Assembly (NCBI GenBank): GCA_020726505.1
Contig: JAHLEZ010000022.1
Coordinates: 744,001-808,000 of the forward strand
DNA length: 64,000 bases
Source: Leptodontidium sp. MPI-SDFR-AT-0119
Lineage: Eukaryota > Ascomycota > Leotiomycetes > Helotiales > Leptodontidiaceae
Reading direction: 5' to 3'
The stretch's first letter is position 1. Every line of letters starts with the position of its first letter. The notes below the pieces were generated by a model. That model made no database searches, was not told where the DNA came from, and worked only from the letters and a program-made list of their open reading frames with translations. The translations under genes were made by a program, and so were the position numbers. Shown here one piece after another: positions 20,407 through 29,981 of the stretch.

Positions 20407-22257
20407 ATGATTGTATCTTTGTGTCTGCTGTCACTGCTAACAGTTACAGGAGTTCAAGCACATGTGCAAAGACGAGCAACAGTGGTTGACTGTTTGAACA
20501 CTGCAAACGTACCAAGATCTTTACCTGGATCAGCAAACTTCACCCAGGCCATCAAGCCTTTTAATCTAAGACTTCCATTCACACCTGTCGCTGTTGCGGT
20601 TCCATCGACTGTACCTCAAGTACAAGCTGCGGTTGCTTGTGGAGTCCAGTATAACCTAGCTGTGACAGCGAAGGGTGGTGGCCACAGCTATGCATCTCAT
20701 GGCATCGGCGGAGAGAACGGTCATTTGGTCGTAGACATGAAACTGTTCACCAACGTGACCGTGGACAGTACCACGCAAATCGCTTCCATCGGCACCGGGT
20801 CTCGACTTGGAAATGTAGCCATTGCACTGTTCAATCAAGGACAGAGAATGTTCAGTCATGGAACATGTCCAGGGTACTCACACCTTGAATCTTCCTTGAA
20901 GTCCAAACTGACAAGTCCTAGTGTCGGTATAGGAGGACATGTAGGTGGCGGAGGCTACGGCTACTCATCCCATACCTATGGTCTCGCCCTGGACAACCTC
21001 GTCGAAGCAACTGTCGTCCTCGCCAACTCCAGCATCGTGACCGCCTCCACAACACAGAACCCCGACCTCTTCTGGGGTCTCCGCGGCGCCGGTGCCTCAT
21101 TCGGGATAATAACACAATACAAATTTCAGACCTTCCCCGCACCGTCCAGCAATACGATATTCTCCTACAGCTACAACTTCAACCAAGCGCAAGCGGCTGC
21201 CATGCATAAAGTACTGCAAGATTACGCTAACACGACTATGCCTCTTGAGATGAACATGCGCATGTTCATCAATGCGTACAGTTTCGGGTTGCAGGGGGTG
21301 TATTATGGCAGTCAAGATAATTTCAAGAAGGCTATCGCACCCCTATTAGCGAAAGCGCCGTTTACGGGTGGCAATGGACAGATTTCGACAAAGGGGTGGA
21401 TTGATACGTTGAACAATTATGCATACGGGAGTTTGAGTACGGACTTGAACTATGATATTGTGAGTTCACATTCTGGTATGAGAAGTTTTAGGGCGTATAC
21501 TGATATGGCGGGAGGTAGCATGAAACTTTCGTGAGTAGATGTTCCTAGACAACAGATGCAAATACAGTTCTGACAAGATATTCAAGTTCTCCAAGAGTCT
21601 CATGACAGTCAATCTTACAGACGCAGCAATGTCGGCATTCTGGGCATACTGGAACACCAACGCCCGCTCAAACACAAGAGTACGTCTTCAGTGCTAATTT
21701 CCCTCCCACCACCACCATAGCCTTTCCTGGATTCGTCCTTTTCGTTTCTCTTTGTTCGTACGAACAGACTGACGCCACCAGGACTGGTATCTCATCATAG
21801 ATCTGCATGGAGGTCCTACATCCGCTATCTCGAAAGTGGCAGACAATGCAACATCCTACGCTCATCGCAACGCACTGCTTAAATACGAATTCTATGACCG
21901 GGTCAGCAGCGGTTCGTACCCTGCTAATGGCTTTTCATTTTTAAATGGTTGGGTGGCTTCGATTACCAGTGCCAGTAAGTACCTCATTTCTCCCTGGGTC
22001 GTGATTGTCTTGTGATGCACATTGTCGGGAACCAGACTGCGTACTTCGGGGATGATGAACATGCTCTACTGACGCAAATGACTTCAGTGAACACAACGAC
22101 ATTTGGCATGTACATGAACTATGCTGATCCATCGCTGAGCACGACCGATGCGCATAATTTGTACTGGTTGAAGCATTATGATACGTTGACGAAGGTGAAA
22201 AAGGCGTATGATCCGGGGATGGTATTCTCGAATCCACAGGCTGTAATGTTGACATGA
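20407..22257 (+). CDS. Secreted bicovalent FAD carbohydrate oxidase (glucooligosaccharide oxidase / BBE-like)
   Basis: Six exons: 20,407-20,873; 20,922-21,459; 21,519-21,530; 21,587-21,679; 21,782-21,974; 22,088-22,257. They sum to 1,473 nt, 490 residues, the usual family length. All introns are GT-AG, and each splice restores a conserved motif (CPGVGIGGH; NYDI-HETF-FSKSLM; NTRDWYLIIDLHGG). A signal peptide (about residues 1-19) is followed by the PCMH FAD-binding domain with GGGHS (His-93) and GTCPG (Cys-154), the two residues that bind FAD covalently in glucooligosaccharide oxidases, and by the BBE tail (NYADPSL, NLYWLKHY, YDPGMVFSNPQ). The enzyme should oxidise the reducing end of oligosaccharides to a lactone, making H2O2. 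The 12-nt third exon is notable. ATG 20,407 follows AAA and opens the signal peptide. Confidence 0.9.
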
Positions 22258-22526
22258 TGGGGGTATTTGGGGGTTGGAAACCGGGGACAGACCTAGAAGA
22301 AGATGGGTAAAAGCCAGTGTGGGTCAGAGAGGACTGCAAAGGAAAAATGACAAATCTAAATTAAATTCTCTTCTGCTATCTAACCGAAAGCCCGTCTGTC
22401 TAGAATCGCAAAAGATGTCTATCTTAAAAACACATCTATCTATGGTCTACGAAAGAAAGCAAAAGTCTGTCTATCTCTCTCCTGTATTTTCCAACGAACT
22501 CGCAAACATTCCAGAAGAAAGGAAAT

Positions 22527-23860
22527 CTAAAGCCCCTCTAATTCCTCTAAAACATCCGCAAAACAAGGTCTCTCCGTGACAACAGGAGCAGTGCATTTCC
22601 AATGCAGCAAATTTAGGCCCTCAATAACAAACGCATCTTTCTCGCCCAATCCACCCTCCTCATCGACCCGTCTCTCCACCAACCCAAGCAAATCCTCAAT
22701 CAAGTGACCAAATGCAAAGACCTCCATGCGTTCCAGCATCTCAGCCTGCGCATTCTCCTTGCTGTAGATAGTGGCAGCACCAAAATCTCCTAGAAGAGCA
22801 TGCCCACTCTTATCGATGAGGATATTGTGCGCGTACAAATCGCCATGAGCGATCCCTCGCTCGTGGAGATGCGTCGCTGCAGCTGCGATACCTAGGAGGA
22901 TACTCTTGCACTTCTCGACCGAGAAGACCGTTTCGGGATGATACGAGTCGCGGGTGCAAGTATCCAGCGTGGGCGGGAGGCCCAAGTTCGTATAATGGGG
23001 GGGAATGAGTTCGAGCACTAATCCACGCTTCTCGGGATGCCCTTGGATCTTGCCGATGGGGTCGATGAGGTTTGGATGCTGACCAGCTACGATACAGGCA
23101 TTCATCTCATCGGCTGGCGAGCCATCGCTAGTCACTTCCCCTTTGAAGAGCTTGATAGCTACGGATTTCGCTTCGGCGGGTGTTTTCCAGACACCTTTTG
23201 AGATGACGCCTGATGCACCTTCGCCGAGGAGGTCTGATACTGAGAGGTCCGACCAGGTTATATCGTCTAAGATTGGATTGTCCTCGGAAGTTGGAGCGCA
23301 AGGATTTCCCGCAAAAGAGAGGAACGAGAGTTCCGGCATCTCGAACAGCCACTGTGGAAGCTCCGTCAACCTGTTCGCTGAGAGACGAAGAAGCCCGAGT
23401 TTGCGACATGTAGCCATCTCAGCGGGCAGAGAAGTGAGTTGATTGCCCGCTAACATGCATTTCTGGAGACGATGACATTGTCCGATACTTCTCGGTAGTT
23501 CCGCAATCTTGTTGTTCGTGAGGATCAGCCAGCGGAGCTTGCGAGGGAATGCATCTTCAGGGACTGTGATCATGTGATTTCCTTTGAAAGCTATCATCTC
23601 AAGCGAGCGGCATTGTGCAAGTTCTTTCGGGAAGACGGTGAACTTGCAGTCAGAGAAGAAGGCGATCTTGAGTTTGTGGAGACGGGAGATGTCTTTCGGG
23701 AGGCTGGAGAGTGGGTTGTTGGAGAGGTCGAGGATCTCAAGGGTGTCGAAGAGGGAGAGGATTTCTCGGGGGAAAGTGTTGAGATTGCAGGATAGTTTGA
23801 GGCGTTAGTGCCTTTGTACTGCCCGGCTTTGAGGCCTTCGAGGGTTTGGGTGATGGCCAT
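22527..23860 (-). CDS. Leucine-rich-repeat protein kinase with an apparent one-base frameshift
   Basis: ATG 23,860 opens MAITQTLEGLKAGQYKGTN; the leucine-rich repeats that should follow (LKLSCNLNTFPREI and so on) are in another frame, as if one base were missing near 23,801-23,805. From there the frame is open to 22,527: about seven LRRs (LEILDLSNNPLSSLP, LRWLILTNNKIAELP and others), then a kinase domain with GEGASG, VAIKLF (ATP Lys), HGDLYAHNIL (catalytic loop, Gly in place of Arg of HRD) and GDFGAA. This N-LRR-kinase layout is common in Pezizomycotina; its substrates are unknown. Either the gene is newly broken, or there is a base missing in the sequence. A start at the internal ATG 23,597 would lose half the LRRs. 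Confidence 0.75.
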
Positions 23861-24759
23861 TTTGGTATGAGATCTGATGCACAGGCGATTGCTTCAATTG
23901 GTAATTCTAGAAATATTCAGCTTTATTCGGAAGATAGGTCAGGATGACGGTAAGGGGCAAGGTAGCTCGCTCACCGCTTCTGATATCAATTATTCGTCCG
24001 CAGTCACAGCGCTCAGATGTCGTGAGGCTGGATTGTTATTCAAGGCAATTCCATCTTGTTAATAAAGAGAGAGATACCAATGGAGATATATGTTTCTGAG
24101 GACAGACGGAAACCGAGAAGGATTAAAATAGATTCGCAATCTCCACTCCTCTTATCTTAGCACGTGTCCGCCTGATAATTAATCCGCTCCGATTGAAGCT
24201 TACTGTATGTGAACGGTTCTCGAAATGGGAGGGCAACATTTCTGAGAAACCTTTCATCAAAAGGGCTTCGTAGTCCTGAGATGTTGGTCTTGGTCCTCTC
24301 GGAATTATTTTGGCAAGCGGCAGTTCTTTGAGATTATGGCACTAGTTTACCCTCCAACACGGCTTGACTTGCAGTGGGATTTGGACCATCATTTTGGCTC
24401 ACTGAAATATCAAAGTGTTGAATCCAAAGCATCACATACGGAAAGCTCGGAGAGAATGCCAACAAATTTTATTAAGGAGGTCCGTTTTTCCTGTGGTAAG
24501 GGGAGAGTGACATGGGATGACCAATTCTACTGTACAAACTGCACAGGACGTCACTAACGTTTCACCCCGCAACCGACAGTTTTGCGCCAGCACCACCTCA
24601 GATGGATCACGAATACAATTAGCTTAGGTTTTGCCCTTAAACCAAATCCATAAAATATCAGTCAGACGGTCCCCAGATTCCCCCCCCCCCCCCCCCCCCC
24701 CCCCCCCCAGACTGCCTTACGACTATCATCTAAGAAAGATCTCCGCAATTAGACTCAGA
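23861..24759. other. Intergenic region with a 29-C homopolymer
   Basis: Divergent promoters of the LRR kinase and the secreted protein. A 74-codon + frame at 24,336-24,557 matches nothing known. The striking feature is the C run at 24,680-24,708. Confidence 0.5.
24680..24708 (+). repeat. Poly-C tract, 29 bases
   Basis: An unbroken run of 29 C on the + strand, 52 bases before the start codon of the secreted protein gene. Such long C runs are rare and unstable, and the exact length may be wrong in the assembly. Confidence 0.9.
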
Positions 24760-26126
24760 ATGTTGGACTGGACAGTTGCAATTGCAATCACTTCTACGTA
24801 TCTCGAGGTAACAGTATATTCCTACAGCCTGTTTACTTATCTGATCTTAGCTTGGTCTTACTGTTCTAGGGATTTCTCGGATTATTCACATCAGCAGCAC
24901 TTCCATTAGCCCTCTCTTCAATATCAGTTACCTCCAAGTTGATCGGGAATGTCACCAGCACCAACACCAAAAACATTCGCGATCTTGGCTTCTCAGGAAC
25001 AATAGGAAACATCACCATCAACACTTATGGAGATACATTGATCTGTGGCGATGGTTCCGCTCATGACCGCTACTTCCAAACACCTCCCTGTGTGCTGCTT
25101 CACGCAAATTCTGCAGCTTACGCTGAATCAGATCCTCAAAAAATCACCGATTTCAATTTGGATGCTCGTGGAAATGCTCAGATCTTCTGTGGCTACTTCG
25201 ACGATGAGACGCCAGAGTCACATTACGGAATGGGCCTCACGAATGTGATTGCGCAGCCGGGATCCTCTACACAAGGCATTTTGTACTTCCTGAAGAATTA
25301 TCGACCCAAAGGAGTTGATGGGATTGTTGGAGCTGGCGTCGCTGTCGTTGACATTTTAGGCAAGTATCCCACTTGCAGGCGTACTTCCAAGTAAGTCCAG
25401 GAAATGTTTCGGTGGTATTTGCTCGTCAATATGACAATATATGAATTGATGCTACTTTCAGACATATGTGGAATGCAAGTGAGCCTCAGTATGGTGACCA
25501 CGGGCAGCTCTTGGCGCTTGATGGATGGGTGTATGTATACGGCGGCACCAATACGAGGAAGTACTACGATGGGGTCTATGTGATGCGAGTCCGACATGCA
25601 TCGCAGAAGGATCTAAGCGCATACGAGTATTGGAATGGAGCCCAGTTCACCAAAGAGCATGTTTACGATCCCTCAGAAAGGCAAGCCATTCTCGGCCCAG
25701 GATCAACTCAAGGAACAGTAAGCGATGAAGACTCACCCAATCTGGCAGGAGGCAGAGAATCTAACACTGTCGAGTAGGTGACATGGAACCCTCATCTCAA
25801 CGCCTACGTCTACGTCTATACTTGTGGGTTGCATCGGAAGAATTTGTGGGACTTTGTTGACTCTTGGCGTAGATCGAGCCGAGCTTAGAGGTAAAACAGC
25901 AACTCGACCCGAAGGACCATTCAGTGACTATTTCACTATTTTCACTTCGACGGAGTTCGCGTTTGTCTACAGTCCATCACAGCAAACACATTATGATCCG
26001 TCGGGGAAAACGTTGGTTCTTTCGTACACCGGTTACCCGAACATCATACAAGCGGTTAAGGCGGTAAGTACAATTGTTATTTCAATTGACGGAAGTGGAG
26101 CTGATATTTTCTAGACTTTTGGTTGA
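24760..26126 (+). CDS. Secreted DUF4185-like beta-propeller protein
   Basis: Six exons: 24,760-24,807; 24,870-25,390; 25,462-25,717; 25,778-25,823; 25,873-26,063; 26,115-26,126 (1,074 nt, 357 residues). Every intron (49-71 nt) is GT-AG with a CTAAC/CTGAC-like branch site, and phases agree throughout. The N-terminus is hydrophobic (GFLGLFTSAALPLALS), suggesting export. Conserved stretches include TLICGDGSAHDRYFQTPPC, NAQIFCGYF, YFLKNYRPKGVDGIVGAGVA, YGDHGQLL, WVYVYGGTN and a C-terminal NIIQAVKATFG. I associate this pattern with fungal secreted DUF4185-type propellers related in fold to glycoside hydrolases; no substrate is known. The first exon and the fourth intron are the least certain parts of the model. 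Confidence 0.7.
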
Positions 26127-26859
26127 TAGAGGTGGCCATTCCAGGCTCTGGAGAATTTGAATCAAAGTACTCTTAATAATCAAACGATTGTAGAGAAGTT
26201 CCAATCACAAAGCTTTTCAAAACGTCCAATGCCATTTTGCTGTAACCTGGACAAAGTCTGTTTGCGATGTCCGAGGATGCCATTGGGCTGTATGGAAACG
26301 TCACCGCATATTGATCTTTCGCGTGGTAGTAGTAAGCTTCCGATCATGTTGTCCAAAGTAATGCGGAATTCGCAGACATACGGGTTCGACACAAATTCAT
26401 TCTGAAATGATGCATATCATATACCTTGGTTCTTCATAGCAGATTTGCTGAACGTAGACATCGGAATTGACCAAGGTCTGATGTCAAAAAGCCATTCAAC
26501 CTGAGAAGTGATGTTGACTGATCGGGTTGAGAAAGCCCAGTGATCTTGCCCCGCCTTCCAAAGGTGGGATGAGTTCGCGTGCAACGGCAACTAAATCAAT
26601 AAGAGTGACATTTAAGCACGCAAGAAATGCATGTGTGATGAAATCCAAGGTAATGAGATATGGTAGGTCGAATTTCGGCGATCAGCAGCTTATCTGACTC
26701 CATGCCTTGGGATGTTTTCTTGTAACATAGGTTCCTTGCGAAATCCCATCTTCCTCTTCTCAAGTCACCGAAACACTTGGGCACTTTGAAAAAATCGAAA
26801 AAATCGAAAAAGGACAACGTATCTTGAGTTAAATTATTCGATTCTTTAGTTATTAAACG
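26127..26859. other. Intergenic
   Basis: Only short open stretches without domains. Contains the promoter of the oxygenase gene. Confidence 0.5.
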
Positions 26860-28092
26860 ATGGCACCTTCCGCAACGGAACATTATGTATCCCAATCACA
26901 AGACCGACCTCTTGTGAAGCCATGGAGTCGACCAGCACCAACATCCGAAAACCTCGAATGGGCACCACTCATCAAAATCGACTTGTCTCGATTCGACGAA
27001 CCCGGTGGAAAGCAGGAACTTGCCAAAAATCTGTATGATGCGGTCACCAAATTAGGATTCTGGGTAGTGGTTAACACGGGGCTTGACGATGCTCGTGTTC
27101 TCAGGCAGTTCAGCATCGGAAATACCTTCTTCAAGGAACCGCTGGAAGAGAAACGCACGGTCCCCTGTAATTTTGCTGAGGGTGAGTATTTTGGGTATCG
27201 TGAGAATTCGAGATGGGTTGGTGATACGGGGGTGAAGGAGAATATTGAGATGGTTCGTTGGCCCAGCTCTGTCGAGAAGCTAAGCTCACCTTGAAAAGTT
27301 GAATATCCCGAAAGCAATACCACAGCTTGCAAAAGAACCAAAGCATAAGATAATTCTGGAGAACTATGAGGAAATTTCCAGCTTCCACCGCGATGTCTGG
27401 GAGAAGGTTGTCCGCAAGTTGTTTGTGTTAATTTCGATCATTCTGGAATTACCCGAGAATTATCTCGTCGATGCTCACGCGTACGATCAGTTGTCAGACG
27501 ACCATCTTCGCTACATGATATACAATGTCCGGAGTCAGCAGGAGTGGGATCTGGCTCAAGCTTACTCCAAAGGTGGCCATACGGACTTTGGAAGTTTGAC
27601 TTTGCTCTTCTCGCAGCATGTTGCGGGTTTGCAAATCCGGACCCCGGAAGGAGAATGGAAGTATGTGAAACACGTCGACGGTGGCATAACTTGCAATGCA
27701 GCGGATACTCTATCGTTTCTGACCAAAGGTGTGTCTAATCTTTTACTAAAGAGGATGAAATGACAGCCGACTAACTTCAGCCAGGCTTCGTAAAGTCTAC
27801 AATTCATCGTGTTGTTACCCCACCCTCGGATCAAATCAACATCCCACGACTAGGTTTGCTGTATTTCAGCCGCCCTGGAGCGGATACTCCCATGAGGGCA
27901 GTTCCATCCCCCCTACTGGATCGCCTTGGCCTCCTTACCGCAGAAGACAAAGACCCAAATCAACCAGTGGTTACTGGCACTGAGTACGTACGAGCAAGAG
28001 TGAAGGATGTGCACCACAAGACCGTGATAGACAAGCGCGAGGGGACGTCCTTCGAGTTCAAAGGACTGAAAGTGGAAAATCATTATGAATAG
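26860..28092 (+). CDS. 2-oxoglutarate/Fe(II)-dependent oxygenase (isopenicillin N synthase-like)
   Basis: Three exons, 26,860-27,252, 27,299-27,728 and 27,785-28,092, give 376 residues. The second intron ends at the second of two nearby AGs (27,784), which alone keeps the motif FLTKGFVKSTIHRVV in frame. The N-terminal DIOX_N-type half (LYDAVTKLGFWVVVNTG, FFKEPLEEKR, YFGYRE) is followed by the catalytic double-stranded beta-helix with the iron triad His-225, Asp-227 (GGHTDFGSLTLL) and His-282. Fungal members act on diverse small molecules, often in secondary metabolism. No cluster partners of an obvious pathway are seen here, so the substrate stays open. The first intron has an unusual donor (GTTCGT). 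Confidence 0.88.
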
Positions 28093-28725
28093 GGATTGCA
28101 GCTGATTCATGTCCTTTTTGAAAATCTCCTAAAGGAAGGGAAGTCCGAGTGGTTTCAGTACTTGGCATTTTGTATAATTTCCTCGAGAGCTGTGACTCGG
28201 ATATTGTGTGGATGTAACAAATCAAAAATATTTGCCTACATTTCCGATCAGAAGGTGTAGACCTTCATCAAGCCACTTTCCGATGCCGCAATAAATGCAA
28301 CGATTCCGGACCGAAAGCTGGGAGAGATCTACATCTTCCAACGCAAGCATCTCGCTTAACACCGCTTTGCCCCTTTTTCATGACGAGGAGGTGCGGGGTT
28401 GGCAAAGCTTGACGCGGGCACCAATTGACGTTGACTTGATGTGAAGACTAGTGACGGGGAGTACGAAGTATTCCGAGTAGTGTTCGGATGGACTTGACAC
28501 ACGAAACAAGCGAAAAGCCATGACAACGATGACCACTCTCCAAAGCAGCAGCTCGCAGGCTACCTACGTAGACGGACGGGACAGCAATCAGGAATTGATC
28601 AGCCGCTTATTCACCTCACCTGCCCAGCAAATATATAAATAATGCTCCAAGAATCCCTCCAGGTCCAAAATTCTGGACACATCCAGACCTTGGTAAAATC
28701 TCTCATGATGTCTCCAATACACAAC
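28093..28725. promoter_or_regulatory. Intergenic, promoter of the GH130-like gene
   Basis: A TATA-like ATATATAAAT at 28,631-28,640 lies 86 bases before ATG 28,726. It is immediately followed by an earlier in-frame ATG (28,642), which is too close to be the usual start. Confidence 0.5.
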
Positions 28726-29847
28726 ATGAAATTTCTCTCTGCTCTGCTGCTGGGCAGCAGCGAGATGATCGCAGCTCAGATCACGAACTTCAATGCCACA
28801 GCAAATGGCACGTTACCCGTCTATTCGTCCAACTCAGTTCCACGGGTGACGACAAACTCAACAGAGAATGAGTCGAACTACACGGCTCCGTACTTCCCTC
28901 TCCTGGGGTTCACGGAATACGAGAAGAATCCTATCCTTGCGCCAAATCCGGCAAATAACTGGGAGTCGGCGTATCTGTACAATCCCTCTGCGATAGTGAT
29001 AGATGACAAAGTCTGGCTTCTGTACCGCGCGCAGAACTCGTCGAAGACGTCTACCATTGGCTTGGCTTGGTCAGATGATGGGTATAACTTCACTCGGTAC
29101 AACCAGCCTGTCCTCACGCCAACTGAATCGTATGAGATTCCTGGCGGTTGCGAGGACCCAAGGGTTATTAGAGTCAATGGAACGTTCTATATGACGTATA
29201 CTGGCTACGACGGGACGACTGCACGGCTTTGTCTGGCTACTTCGACTGATCTCGTTGAGTGGACAAAATACGGTCCAATGCTACCTAATGTCACAGATGT
29301 GTTGTGGAATTGGCAGGATCCGCTGAACTCATGGGTGCCGCGACAGGGATGGAGCAAGAGCGGAGCGATCTTGAACGAGAGACAGCCGGATGGAACGTAC
29401 CACATGCATTTCGGGGACTCGTTTTTGTATTTTGCGAATTCGACGGATCTGATTCATTGGAATGTGTCGTATAACCAGCCTGTTTACGCACCGAAGTTGA
29501 ATGTGTGGGAGCAAGCTCTGATGGAGTCGGCTTCGCCGCCTGTCAAGACTAGGGATGGGAAGTGGTTGAAGATATATAATGGTGTTGCGACTGGGCAGGG
29601 AGGCTTCAAGGCGACTCAGTATAGTACTGGGCAGATGTTGATTGATCCCGTGAATCAGCCGTATGGACCGCCATTGGCGAGACTGGAGAGTCCCTTGTTG
29701 CAGCCAACGAATGTGAGGGAGATTAATGGGCAGGTTGATAACGTGGTGTTTAGCGAGGGGTTGGTGCAGTTTCGAGGGAACTGGTTCTTGTATTTTGGAG
29801 AAGGAGATGCGTTCTTGGGCGTAGCTACCACTCCAGTTCAACCGTAG
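28726..29847 (+). CDS. Secreted GH130-like five-bladed beta-propeller glycosidase/phosphorylase
   Basis: Intronless. Starting at ATG 28,726 gives 373 residues with a signal peptide (MKFLSALLLGSSEMIAA); the frame is open upstream to ATG 28,642, but that codon sits against the TATA box and would bury the signal peptide. Family cues are NPILAPNP near the start of the fold, YNPSAIV, LLYRAQ, a GGCEDPRV block carrying the expected catalytic Asp, FYMTYTGYDG and a C-terminal LYFGEGDAFLGVA. GH130 enzymes cleave or phosphorolyse beta-mannosides; secreted fungal members are poorly studied. Many Asn-X-Ser/Thr sites suit a secreted glycoprotein. Confidence 0.8.
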   Translation: MKFLSALLLGSSEMIAAQITNFNATANGTLPVYSSNSVPRVTTNSTENESNYTAPYFPLLGFTEYEKNPILAPNPANNWESAYLYNPSAIVIDDKVWLLYRAQNSSKTSTIGLAWSDDGYNFTRYNQPVLTPTESYEIPGGCEDPRVIRVNGTFYMTYTGYDGTTARLCLATSTDLVEWTKYGPMLPNVTDVLWNWQDPLNSWVPRQGWSKSGAILNERQPDGTYHMHFGDSFLYFANSTDLIHWNVSYNQPVYAPKLNVWEQALMESASPPVKTRDGKWLKIYNGVATGQGGFKATQYSTGQMLIDPVNQPYGPPLARLESPLLQPTNVREINGQVDNVVFSEGLVQFRGNWFLYFGEGDAFLGVATTPVQP

Positions 29848-29981
29848 GCCGAAGTATTTCGACTTCGCGGCCTTATGAGGGGTGATTATCAAACTGTAGA
29901 TCAAATCTTGCGATGGTTTTATCCGACCTGTCAAGTATCCCCAACGGCGACTTAGTTTGCGAAGTCTCCCTTTAAACTGCT

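Noticed and set aside
29847..29880. GC-rich inverted repeat after the GH130-like stop codon
   Set aside because: A short hairpin of this kind is not a known terminator for RNA polymerase II and may be chance.
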